Assembly: GCF_000422565.1 (NCBI RefSeq)
Contig: NZ_AUMA01000006.1
Span: forward strand, 186,001-250,000
Direction: 5' to 3'
Length of the DNA stretch: 64,000 nucleotides
DNA from: Desulfovibrio aminophilus DSM 12254
Lineage (GTDB): Bacteria; Desulfobacterota; Desulfovibrionia; Desulfovibrionales; Desulfovibrionaceae
Below, piece by piece: positions 16,456-24,125 of this stretch. The position numbers and the translations under genes were made by a program. The notes beneath the pieces were generated by a model, which was given only the letters and a program-made list of their open reading frames with translations, did no database searches and was not told where the DNA came from. Each line of letters begins with the position of its first letter. The stretch's first letter is position 1.

Positions 16456-17064
16456 TTAGACATGAATGACCTTGCTGGCAAGTTGCAGGCTCGTGACCAC
16501 GTCGAGCATGTTCGTGGTCTGGCCCGCGCGCCGCTTGTTCAGGAGACCATAGTGCTCCAGGCAGGTGCCGCAGACCAGGATCGTGGTCCCGGCGGCCTCC
16601 AGGGCCTGGAGTTTCTCCAGGCAGGCGTGGCCCTCGGCCGCCAGCCGCACCCCGCCGTTGACCAGCACCACGCGCCAGAGCTCATGGCCCAGTTCGGGCA
16701 GGGTGGCCAGGAAGTTGAGCATGAGGCGGCCGCCGAGACCGTCGTCGCCCCGCCCGATGGTCTCAGCGGTGATGAACACCGTGACCCGCGTCTCGGCTTT
16801 GTCCGGGAGCGGCCTTGTCCATTCCGTGGCGGGCGCGGAGGCTCCAGCCGCGCGTCGTCCCACTATGGCGAAGCCCCCTTCGAAGGGCTCCGCCTGGGCG
16901 GCATACCCCTGGCTGGTCAGGAAACGGGAGACGTTTTCCCGCGCGGGCTCGTTGTCCACCAGCACACGCAGGGCCTCCGGAGCGGATTCCTCGATGCGCC
17001 GCTTGCTGGTGAGCACGGGCTGGGGGCAGGGCAGACCACGGCAATCAAGTATGATCTCGGGCAC
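16456..17064 (-). CDS. yedF: YedF-type sulfurtransferase-like selenium metabolism protein
   Basis: This protein has 202 residues with the GTG start at 17064, which follows AGGAG. An N-terminal TusA/SirA-like domain (PEIILDCRGLPCPQPVLTS, Cys8 and Cys13) is fused to a DsrE-like domain (RVTVFITAETIGRGDDGLG, VLVNGGVRLAAEG, and a second Cys pair in LVCGTCLEHYG). This two-domain form is the YedF family that co-occurs with SelD, and a role in selenium or persulfide transfer is inferred. Selenoprotein use is common in sulfate reducers. The long frame that continues upstream on this strand is antisense to gcvT-side sequence and not coding. It is probably co-transcribed with rluB. Confidence 0.85.
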   Translation of the reverse strand: MPEIILDCRGLPCPQPVLTSKRRIEESAPEALRVLVDNEPARENVSRFLTSQGYAAQAEPFEGGFAIVGRRAAGASAPATEWTRPLPDKAETRVTVFITAETIGRGDDGLGGRLMLNFLATLPELGHELWRVVLVNGGVRLAAEGHACLEKLQALEAAGTTILVCGTCLEHYGLLNKRRAGQTTNMLDVVTSLQLASKVIHV

Positions 17065-17220
17065 GTTGATGCTCCTCTTTTCGCCAATGCAGCACAGGGG
17101 CGGGGAGGAGGTCAAATCGCTTTGGTCAATTTGTTTTGTCGGGTTCGATAGGATTTTTTGATCGAAGCATGGGGGTTGCACCGGATCGCGTCTGCCAGTA
17201 TGGCTCCCCGAGGAGGTTGT

Positions 17221-17868
17221 ATGGCGGGTTCCTTCTCTCTGGCCGATCTCGCGCCGTTGAACGCCGGGCTGTTCAAGCTTTGGGCCCGGTCCATTCACTT
17301 CGACCATGCCGGTGAATGGGACATCATCACCAACAGCCATGCGGCCGGGAAGCCGGTGATCCTGGCGCTCTGGCACAATGAGCTGTTCGCCTTGACGGCC
17401 TTTGGCTATACTCTGGATGTCCCGGCCGTGACCTTCGTGAGCCAGAGCAAGGACGGCGAGATCATCGCCCGGATCCTGGAGCGCCTGGGACACGTGGCCA
17501 CGCGCGGGTCCAGTACACGGGGCGGAGCCAAAGCCCTGGTCAAGGCTGCTCGGGTCATGCGCAAGGAGTGCCGCCACGCCGTGCTGACCATCGACGGCCC
17601 CAAGGGACCGCGCCATGAGCCCAAGCCCGGAGTCATCCTCCTGGCCCGGTTGGCCGGGGCGCGGATCATGCCCATCCGGGCCTTTCCCGAGCGGAAGCAT
17701 GTCTTCACCAGCTCCTGGGATCGGTTCGAGCTGCCCTATCCCTTCACCCGTTGCCAGGTGCGGGTCGGAAGGCCTCTGGACATTCCCGAGGGGGAACTGG
17801 ACGAGGCCGGGATGGAGCGGGAGACCGAACGCCTGCGCCTGGCCATGCTCTCCATCGACCCACGCTAG
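17221..17868 (+). CDS. DUF374 lysophospholipid acyltransferase family protein
   Basis: This 215-residue protein starts at the ATG at 17221, preceded by GAGGAGG; the open frame begins at 17158 without a site. It has the acyltransferase-like catalytic stretch ALWHNELF (49-56), SQSKDGEIIARILERLG, TRGSSTRGG and LTIDGPKGPRHEPKPG, all typical of DUF374. Family members are membrane-associated acyltransferases often linked to lipid A or lipoprotein acylation. The exact substrate is unknown. It is divergent from yedF and followed by a strong terminator. Confidence 0.87.
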   Translation: MAGSFSLADLAPLNAGLFKLWARSIHFDHAGEWDIITNSHAAGKPVILALWHNELFALTAFGYTLDVPAVTFVSQSKDGEIIARILERLGHVATRGSSTRGGAKALVKAARVMRKECRHAVLTIDGPKGPRHEPKPGVILLARLAGARIMPIRAFPERKHVFTSSWDRFELPYPFTRCQVRVGRPLDIPEGELDEAGMERETERLRLAMLSIDPR

Positions 17869-17874
17869 GACGAG

Positions 17875-17901
17875 AAAGGCCGCCCGGAGGCGGCCTTTTT
17901 T
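17875..17901 (+). terminator. Terminator after the DUF374 gene
   Basis: AGGCCGCC and GGCGGCCT form an 8-bp stem with a CGGA loop and six T residues. It also abuts the gcvT stop codon at 17901-17903 on the other strand and could serve both genes. Confidence 0.93.
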
Positions 17902-18986
17902 CAGCCTAATTTTTTTCGCGCCGAGCCCTGGGTGTAGAAAGGCAGTTCCGCGCGTACCGCGGGCAATTCCGCCCGGGCCGCCTTGATCACGAAGGCCTCG
18001 TTCTTCTCCACGCCGTCGCGCACGTAGGCCAGAGCGATGCAGTGGCCGAGGCTGGGGGCGAAGGAGCCGCTGGTCACGAGGCCGACCTGTTCGCCCGAGG
18101 GCAGGCACACGGCGTCGTTGTGCCGGGCCGAGCGGCGGCCGTCGATGCGCAGGGGGACGAGGTGCTCCCTTACGGTCGAAAGGCCCGCTTTGCCGACGTA
18201 GTCTCCCGTCTTGGTCAGGAACGCGCCGTACCCTGCCTCCACCGGGGTGTGCGCGGTGTCCAGATCCTGGCCGTAGAGCGGATAGCCCAGCTCCAGTCGC
18301 AGAGTATCACGCGCGCCCAGGCCGCCGGGCTTGACCCGGGCGTCGGCCAGCAGGCTTTCCCACAGCGTCGGGGTCTGATCCCAGCCCAGGTAGAATTCGT
18401 AGCCCAGTTCGCCGGTATAGCCGGTGCGGCTGACGATGAGGGGCTTGCCGCGCCAGGTGGTCTCCACGAAGGAGAAGTATTTCAGTTCGCGCCAGGAGCC
18501 GCCGACCACGGCTTCCAGCACGTCCAGGGACTCCGGCCCCTGGAGGTCGATCTTGCCCGTGGTCGAGGAAATGTTCTCGAAGGACGGGCCAGTGCCTAGG
18601 CGGGCTTTGATCCAGGAAAAATCGTTTTCCTCGCAGGCGCCGTTGACCACAAGCATGTACCGATCGGTGCCGAGGCAATAGATGATGAGGTCGTCCAGGA
18701 TGCCGCCCTGTTCATTGAGCAGGAAGCCGTAGCGGCATTTGCCCGGGGCCAGGGTGTCCATATCCTGGGTCACCACGCGGTTCAGGGCGTCCTTGGCCCC
18801 TGGGCCTTCCAGGCGGAATTCGCCCATGTGGCAGATGTCGAACACGCAGGCCTTGGTGCGGGTCTGGGCGTGCTCGGCCATGATGCCTTCGTACTGCACG
18901 GGCATATCAAACCCGGCGAAGGGGGCCATCTTGGCCTTGGCGGCATGATGCCAGCTGGTGAGTGGGGTGGTGCGGAGCTGTTCCAC
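17901..18986 (-). CDS. gcvT: Glycine cleavage system T protein (aminomethyltransferase)
   Basis: This 361-residue protein has the full GcvT layout: LTSWHHAAKAKMAPFAGFDMPVQ at the start, VFDICHMGEF, ILDDLIIY, ISRTGYTGE-type (VSRTGYTGELGYEFYL) and GLGARDTLRLE. It transfers the aminomethyl carbon from H protein to tetrahydrofolate. The start is GTG 18986, with GAGGAGGA upstream. The gcvH and gcvP genes are not in the window. The 571-residue unknown gene lies 29 nt upstream on the same strand, so the two may be co-transcribed. Confidence 0.94.
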   Translation of the reverse strand: MEQLRTTPLTSWHHAAKAKMAPFAGFDMPVQYEGIMAEHAQTRTKACVFDICHMGEFRLEGPGAKDALNRVVTQDMDTLAPGKCRYGFLLNEQGGILDDLIIYCLGTDRYMLVVNGACEENDFSWIKARLGTGPSFENISSTTGKIDLQGPESLDVLEAVVGGSWRELKYFSFVETTWRGKPLIVSRTGYTGELGYEFYLGWDQTPTLWESLLADARVKPGGLGARDTLRLELGYPLYGQDLDTAHTPVEAGYGAFLTKTGDYVGKAGLSTVREHLVPLRIDGRRSARHNDAVCLPSGEQVGLVTSGSFAPSLGHCIALAYVRDGVEKNEAFVIKAARAELPAVRAELPFYTQGSARKKLG

Positions 18987-19015
18987 GGGGATGAATCCTC
19001 CTCTTCGCTTGCGGT

Positions 19016-20731
19016 TCAGGTCGCGTCGCGCGAACCCTGGCGGGTTTTGCGGATGGAGCGGATGTCGTCGCGCAGACCCACCAGTCGCCCATACAATTTC
19101 TTCACTTCGCGGCCGTACTCGGTGAGGACGTCGTCCTTTCGCTCCACATAATTCCTATGGAGATAGGCGTCGTTCAGCACGTCCGTGCCGATGGCCAGGG
19201 CCTTTTCCACCAACTCGTCGAAATAGTTGACGAGCTCGAACTTGAGCTGGCCCAGGATGTCGCACATGAGGCGCAGCGCGTCGCGGTAGGAAACGGCCCT
19301 GCCCTTGTACTGCCGCGACCGCAGGTCTTCAAGGATTTTGATCTTCCGAGCCTGCTGCACGGCGCTGTACTTGGCCCACACTTCCTGATGCAGCTGTTCG
19401 AGGTTGCTGAATATTTCAAAGTTCGCCGGCGCCATGAGATAGATGTCCAGGATCTTGGTGAGCCGGGCGAAGAAGTCGTCGGAGTACTCGATGAGCCGGT
19501 GCTGGTGCTTGGAGAGCCAGCTGTGGAGCACCTTGAGCCGCTGCTCGTGGGTGCCGGTCTCGGTGATCACTTCCTGGCGTTTGTAGGTATGGCGGCCGTG
19601 GTATTCGCCCCGCACGATGTCGTTGAGCGTGAGCAGCATGCTGCCCGCGTCCTTGAGCACGTTGAGATGGTCAAGGACTCGTCCGCTACGGGGATGGATG
19701 ATCTCCTGACGATGCACCGACAGGGCCCGGTCCTCGCGCACGTTCTTCGGGTCGTACTTGTGCTGTTTGTAAGTCACACGCAGGATGATCGCCCGGCGCT
19801 TTTCATCGACCAGGAACCCCAGGTCGCGCAAAAGTTCCAGGGCATCCTTCTGCTCCGGGGGCACTTCCACCAGGGCGATTTTTTCCACCTTTGGCCAGCG
19901 TTGGTTGCGGCGCGGCGAAAAGAGGGTGGTGATGGTCCGGTCGGACTGGCCCAGCACGCGGACCAGATAGGCTTCGCCCATACGGGACAGGCGGCGGGAG
20001 AAGAGGGCCGCCGACGTGCGCCGCTCCGAAGCCATGGGGAAGCCGTAGGTCTCCATGAGGAACTGGTAGACGAAGAGGCGGTTGCATTCGTAGCGCAGAT
20101 TGTCGGAGTGGCTGAACTTGCCGATCTTCATGCCGAAGCGTTTGAGTTCGGTGTCCAGGTCCGAGGGGAAAGAGGCCCAGATGCCGCACAGGGAGAAGCA
20201 TCCTTCGGCGTTCCGCGCCAGAACATGGGCCCGCTCCAGTTGCAGGAGAAACGGCATGAGTTCGGAATAAAGCGGCAAGGCGCAGATGTCCGACTCGCCG
20301 AACTGCTTGAGGAGTTTTTCATGCAGGCGTTTGGATAGCCTGCTTTGGAAGGTCTGGAGATTGGCCTTGAGCAGGGCCGGTTCCAGAATGCAAGGAGCCC
20401 GTAGAAGGTCTTCCGTGCGCCAATCGGCGAGGCCGTGCAGCACGTCATACTGGAAGACCTCGCGGAAGGATTGCAGGGGGCGGTCGAAGGCGACCATGCT
20501 GAAGCCCGGCAATTCCTTGTATTCATGAAGATCGACTTCGAAGGAGGGCAGCAGCTCGCGCGGCTCCACCAGCGGATAGGCGGCGGTTTCGAAGAACGGG
20601 CGCAGCAGGCAGTGCTTGATGTGCGTCCAGTCCAGGAAGGTCTTCAATTCCTCCAGGCCGGGGCGTGACGAGACGGCGAGGGTGTCGTCCCAGTCGCAGT
20701 CGGTGCGTTCGCTGAAGGCTTCCTGCCACAT
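19016..20731 (-). CDS. Large hypothetical protein upstream of gcvT
   Basis: This 571-residue protein starts at ATG 20731 and I recognise no family. There is no signal peptide or membrane helix, so it should be cytosolic. It is rich in charged and aromatic residues. The middle is beta-containing and basic (RRAIILRVTYKQHKYDPKNV, then HPRSGRVLDHLNVLKDAG). The last ~180 residues are mostly long helices with coiled-coil character (LEQLHQEVWAKYSAVQQARK, later VLTEYGREVKKLYGRLVGLR). No nucleotide-binding or Cys motif is seen. Codon use matches the neighbours. It lies 29 nt upstream of gcvT and is divergent from the DUF6485 gene. The ribosome site is weak. Confidence 0.75.
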   Translation of the reverse strand: MWQEAFSERTDCDWDDTLAVSSRPGLEELKTFLDWTHIKHCLLRPFFETAAYPLVEPRELLPSFEVDLHEYKELPGFSMVAFDRPLQSFREVFQYDVLHGLADWRTEDLLRAPCILEPALLKANLQTFQSRLSKRLHEKLLKQFGESDICALPLYSELMPFLLQLERAHVLARNAEGCFSLCGIWASFPSDLDTELKRFGMKIGKFSHSDNLRYECNRLFVYQFLMETYGFPMASERRTSAALFSRRLSRMGEAYLVRVLGQSDRTITTLFSPRRNQRWPKVEKIALVEVPPEQKDALELLRDLGFLVDEKRRAIILRVTYKQHKYDPKNVREDRALSVHRQEIIHPRSGRVLDHLNVLKDAGSMLLTLNDIVRGEYHGRHTYKRQEVITETGTHEQRLKVLHSWLSKHQHRLIEYSDDFFARLTKILDIYLMAPANFEIFSNLEQLHQEVWAKYSAVQQARKIKILEDLRSRQYKGRAVSYRDALRLMCDILGQLKFELVNYFDELVEKALAIGTDVLNDAYLHRNYVERKDDVLTEYGREVKKLYGRLVGLRDDIRSIRKTRQGSRDAT

Positions 20732-20889
20732 CTGGAGTGTACCTGGGTTCTGTTCTCGCCAATGGGAAATGATCGCTCACTTTTTTGTAGCCTGGGCGAG
20801 GCGGAATGACAATGCCGGGCCCGGCCTTTCCTCCGGCCCTTTGCGTTCTCGACTGGGATGCGTTGATTTTTCCCAATGATCTTCAAGTA

Positions 20890-20918
20890 TTGACAGATGC
20901 GATCGTTCCTCATACAGT
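20890..20918 (+). promoter_or_regulatory. Promoter for the DUF6485-mreB-suhB unit
   Basis: TTGACA (20890-20895) and TACAGT (20913-20918) are 17 nt apart in the divergent intergenic region, about 55 nt upstream of the DUF6485 gene. The -35 is perfect and the -10 matches four of six consensus bases. Confidence 0.7.
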
Positions 20919-20974
20919 GCCGACACGGCAACGGTCAGGAACGCCGTCATTTTCCTACCGCGAGGTGTGGTCCC

Positions 20975-21184
20975 ATGCGCAAGACGGATCAGTGTCCACG
21001 GGCCAAGATCAACGCCACACACTGCAATTGCACCTATACCTGCGATCGGCATGGGTTGTGCTGTGAATGCCTGCACTACCACCGGCAGCGCGGTGAGCTG
21101 CCTGCCTGTTATTTCACCGCGGAAGAGGAAAAGACCTACAACCGGAGCGTGGAGTTTTTTCTGCAGCGCCGTTCCGGTCGCTGA
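20975..21184 (+). CDS. Cys-rich small protein, DUF6485 type
   Basis: This 69-residue protein starts at ATG 20975, which has GAGG upstream; earlier in-frame starts precede the promoter. The body [20 protein letters not shown], then [13 protein letters not shown] and [14 protein letters not shown], fits the small Cys-rich DUF6485 family of anaerobes. It has eight Cys in all, seven of them between residues 18 and 37. They suggest metal or Fe-S binding in the cytosol, but no function is known. It is the first gene of a tight unit with mreB (38 nt downstream). Confidence 0.78.
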   Translation: MRKTDQCPRAKINATHCNCTYTCDRHGLCCECLHYHRQRGELPACYFTAEEEKTYNRSVEFFLQRRSGR

Positions 21185-21222
21185 TCCGGTCGTCCCCTGT
21201 CGTCATTCAGCGGAAGGATTTC

Positions 21223-22251
21223 ATGTTCTTCAGGCGATTGTGGAATTTTCTCGGTGGGAGAAACTTGGCCATGGACCTGGGAACGGCCAACTCCCTCCTG
21301 TATTGCCCCGGCGAGGGCATCGTGCTCAACGAACCGTCGGTGGTGGCTCTGGACAGGATCACCGGCGAAGTGATCGCCGTGGGCGCGGAGGCCAAGCGCT
21401 ACCTGGGACGGACACCTGAGCGCGTACAAGTCATCCGGCCCATGCGCGACGGAGTGATCGCGGATTTCGACACCACCAGCCAGATGATCTCCTCGTTCAT
21501 CGCCAAGGCCTCGCGCGGACTGAAACTGCTGCGGCCCAAACTGATCATCTGCGTTCCCCTGGGGATCACGCCGGTGGAGAAGCGGGCCGTGATCGAGGCT
21601 GGTCAGCGCGGCGGAGCCCGCGACGTGCGGCTCATCGAGGAGCCCCTGGCCGTGGCCATCGGCGCGGGTCTGCCTTTTGATCAGCCCTTGGGCAACATGG
21701 TCCTGGACATCGGTGGGGGCACGGCCGAGGTGGCCGTGGTCAGCCTTTCGGCCATCGCCCACGCCGAATCCATCCGCGTGGCCGGGGACGAGATGAACGA
21801 GGCCATTCAGCGGTATTTCCAGAATGAATTTCAGATGCAGATCGGCGAGAACATGGCCGAGCAGGTGAAGATCACCCTCGGTTCCGCCGTGGAGTTGCCA
21901 GAACCTCTCAGCATGGAGGTTCTGGGCAAAAATCTCGTGGAGGGCGCGCCGCGTTCCGTGCTCGCCTCGGACTCCCACGTGCGCGAGGCCATCCGCGAAC
22001 CGCTCAACGCGATCATGCAGGCCGTGCGCAACGCCCTGGAAAAGACCCCGCCGGAACTGGCCGCCGACATCGCCGACAGCGGACTTTTGCTAGCCGGAGG
22101 CGGTTCGCTCTTGCGTGGCCTGGACGTGCTCATCAAGCGCGAAACCGGCCTCAACGCGGTTCTGGACGCGGACCCGCTGACCACCGTGGCCCGAGGAACG
22201 GGGCGTGTCCTGGAGAAGGGCAAGGCCTACGAAGGGGCCTTGCTGGAATGA
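21223..22251 (+). CDS. mreB: Rod shape-determining protein MreB
   Basis: This 342-residue actin-fold protein has the MreB phosphate-1 motif (AMDLGTANSLLY), the connecting MRDGVIADFD, IICVPLGITPVEKRAV, phosphate-2 (VLDIGGGTAEVAVV) and adenosine-site LLLAGGGSLLRGLD. MreB forms membrane-associated filaments that guide the peptidoglycan elongation complex. No mreC, mreD, pbp2 or rodA gene follows; suhB overlaps the stop codon by 4 nt instead. This may be a second MreB paralogue, since mreB usually heads mreBCD. It is preceded by the DUF6485 gene. Confidence 0.93.
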   Translation: MFFRRLWNFLGGRNLAMDLGTANSLLYCPGEGIVLNEPSVVALDRITGEVIAVGAEAKRYLGRTPERVQVIRPMRDGVIADFDTTSQMISSFIAKASRGLKLLRPKLIICVPLGITPVEKRAVIEAGQRGGARDVRLIEEPLAVAIGAGLPFDQPLGNMVLDIGGGTAEVAVVSLSAIAHAESIRVAGDEMNEAIQRYFQNEFQMQIGENMAEQVKITLGSAVELPEPLSMEVLGKNLVEGAPRSVLASDSHVREAIREPLNAIMQAVRNALEKTPPELAADIADSGLLLAGGGSLLRGLDVLIKRETGLNAVLDADPLTTVARGTGRVLEKGKAYEGALLE

Positions 22252-23051
22252 GCGCTTCGTTTGACGCCGCTGCGATCCTTGAGCGCGCGGCTGGGGCTGT
22301 ACGCGAGGCCGGCGCGATCGTCATCGCCAACTTCGGCCGGCCAGGAGAGGTGCGCCACAAGGGCCGCATCGATCTGGTCACCTCGACCGATCTGGCAGTG
22401 GAGGCCCTGCTCAAGGAACGTTTGGCGGCCATCCTGCCCGGGTCGGATTTTCTGGCCGAAGAGTCCTCATCTATGGCCCGCCTGGGCGATCTCACCTGGA
22501 TCATCGACCCTCTGGACGGCACCACCAATTTTGCTCACGGGCTGCCTTTCGTTGCCACTTCCGTTGCCCTTTGGCGCGGTGATCACCTCGCCCTGGGTCT
22601 GATCAACCTACCCGTGTTGGGTGAGCTGTTCACCACGGCGAAGGGCCTGGGCGCGTGGCGCAACGGCGAGCGTATTCATGTCTCGGGCGTGGGCAGCCTG
22701 GAGGATTCCCTGGTGGCCACCGGTTTCCCCTACGACAACGCTCGGTATCTGGATGCGATAACCCTGCACCTGCGGCGCATGCTGACCAGGACCCAAGGCG
22801 TCCGGCGTCCCGGGGCCGCAGCCCTGGATTTGGCCTATGTCGCCTGCGGACGCTACGACGGTTTCTATGAGAGCGCCTTGAACGCCTGGGACACGGCGGC
22901 CGGTGTGCTTTTGGTGGAAGAAGCGGGTGGGCGGGTCAGCGGCTATGACGCGAGCGCGCCGTACCGGCTGGGCGGGGAGAATATTTTGGCCAGCAATGGG
23001 TTGCTGCACGAGGAATTGAGCCGCCTGTTGATGGAGCCTCCCGCGTCTTGA
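22248..23051 (+). CDS. suhB: Inositol monophosphatase family protein
   Basis: This 267-residue protein has the IMPase metal site: Glu71 in LAEES, Asp87 and Asp90 in WIIDPLDGTTNF, and a C-terminal WDTAAGVLLVEEAGG. The family hydrolyses inositol-1-phosphate or related sugar phosphates with Mg2+, and in E. coli SuhB also affects rRNA transcription. It starts at ATG 22248 inside the mreB stop codon. Cytosolic. The NUDIX gene converges on it with 9 nt between stop codons. Confidence 0.93.
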   Translation: MSASFDAAAILERAAGAVREAGAIVIANFGRPGEVRHKGRIDLVTSTDLAVEALLKERLAAILPGSDFLAEESSSMARLGDLTWIIDPLDGTTNFAHGLPFVATSVALWRGDHLALGLINLPVLGELFTTAKGLGAWRNGERIHVSGVGSLEDSLVATGFPYDNARYLDAITLHLRRMLTRTQGVRRPGAAALDLAYVACGRYDGFYESALNAWDTAAGVLLVEEAGGRVSGYDASAPYRLGGENILASNGLLHEELSRLLMEPPAS

Positions 23052-23060
23052 TTTCCCCGT

Positions 23061-23603
23061 TCAAGGCTGTTCCCAGGACGAGAAGGGGATGTTGCGCTCC
23101 CAGAGCAGAACCAGACCTGGAGCCAGCAGCTCCCGGAATTCCCGAACCAGGCAGGAGACTTCCTCGCGGGCGTGGAAAAAGCCGCTGACCACCCGGTTCG
23201 GGTTCGGCTCCAATTGCGTGGCGCGGGGCACGGCGAAGATGGTGATGAATTCGTGTCCCGTTTCCGGGCTGGCGGGAATGTCACGGACGTGGCGGATGCG
23301 TTCCGGCCGGAGCCGGAGATCCGTCCAAAGCCGCCGCATGGCCGCCCCCTGAGCGGATTCCCCGGCATGGACGTGTCCGCTGGTGGACACATCCCAGCGC
23401 CCCGGGTAGAGTGTACGTCGAAGCCCGCGTTTTTGCAGGAAGAGGCGGTTGTCCTGGTCGTAGACCAGCACGGCCACCGCGCGATGATTAAGGAACTGGC
23501 GGTGCACCTCGGGCAGGGGCAGCACGAGCAGCGGGCGGTTGCGGTCGTCCACGGCCTCCACCAACGGTGGCTCGGAAGAGGGGCGATGGTTCAGGATGGG
23601 CAT
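23061..23603 (-). CDS. NUDIX-fold protein with degenerate catalytic box
   Basis: This 180-residue protein starts at ATG 23603. A NUDIX fold of the Idi/MutT-like type is visible: AVLVYDQDNRLFLQKRG (45-60), LYPGRWDVSTSGHVHAGES, and the box around 76-98. The box has Gly76, Glu82 and Arg90, but the metal-binding REUxEE core reads RRLWTD (90-95), so two catalytic glutamates are missing. It may bind a nucleotide or other diphosphate without hydrolysing it, or be decaying. The start is only 12 nt from the divergent rimI start codon, so the promoters must overlap coding sequence. Confidence 0.83.
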   Translation of the reverse strand: MPILNHRPSSEPPLVEAVDDRNRPLLVLPLPEVHRQFLNHRAVAVLVYDQDNRLFLQKRGLRRTLYPGRWDVSTSGHVHAGESAQGAAMRRLWTDLRLRPERIRHVRDIPASPETGHEFITIFAVPRATQLEPNPNRVVSGFFHAREEVSCLVREFRELLAPGLVLLWERNIPFSSWEQP

Positions 23604-23615
23604 GGAGCGCAGTGT

Positions 23616-24101
23616 ATGACGGAGTTGGGGCGATTTCCAGCCCACGCTGGAGGGACTCCCGAGACTGGGGCCGAGGTTTTGGGACCGGCGGACATCCGCG
23701 CGGTCATGGAGTTGGAGGCTTTGTGTTTCGCCTACCATTGGACCGAGGAGCAATTCCGCCTGGGGCTTGAGCGCGGCGCGTTTCATATTTTGGGTGTGCG
23801 TCGCAGTGGAAGAATAGTCGGCTATATCGCCTACTCGGTGATCCAGGACGAGATGGAAGTCATGAATTTGGCCGTGCATCCGGAGTTCCGCCGACAGGGA
23901 CTGGGGGCGACCCTTCTGGACGCGGCCTTGGGGCACAGCCGCCGGGCGGGGGCCCGGCAAGGTTTTCTGGACGTCAAGGAGTCCAACCTTCCGGCCATTG
24001 ACCTCTACCGCAAATTCGGATTTAAACAGATCGGGGTGCGCAAGCGGTACTATCCCGACACCCTTGAAGACGCCTTGCTGTTTCGTTGTGACATCCCCTG
24101 A
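23616..24101 (+). CDS. rimI: Ribosomal-protein-alanine N-acetyltransferase RimI-like
   Basis: This 161-residue GNAT enzyme starts at the ATG at 23616. Visible motifs are ELEALCFAYHWTEEQFR near the start, GYIAYSVIQDEMEVMNLAVH, the acetyl-CoA loop PEFRRQGLGATLL and the C-terminal NLPAIDLYRKFGFKQIGVRK. This is typical of RimI, which acetylates the N-terminal alanine of ribosomal protein S18. The start is uncertain because it has no clear ribosome site; the conserved fold begins about residue 18. Its 3' end is 24 nt before pgk. Confidence 0.85.
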   Translation: MTELGRFPAHAGGTPETGAEVLGPADIRAVMELEALCFAYHWTEEQFRLGLERGAFHILGVRRSGRIVGYIAYSVIQDEMEVMNLAVHPEFRRQGLGATLLDAALGHSRRAGARQGFLDVKESNLPAIDLYRKFGFKQIGVRKRYYPDTLEDALLFRCDIP

Positions 24102-24125
24102 ACCGACCGGCCAAGGAGAACAGCC

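Noticed and set aside
17065-18108. Upstream extension of yedF on the minus strand
   Set aside because: It crosses the DUF374 gene and gcvT end. The GTG at 17064 has the ribosome site and starts the conserved domain.
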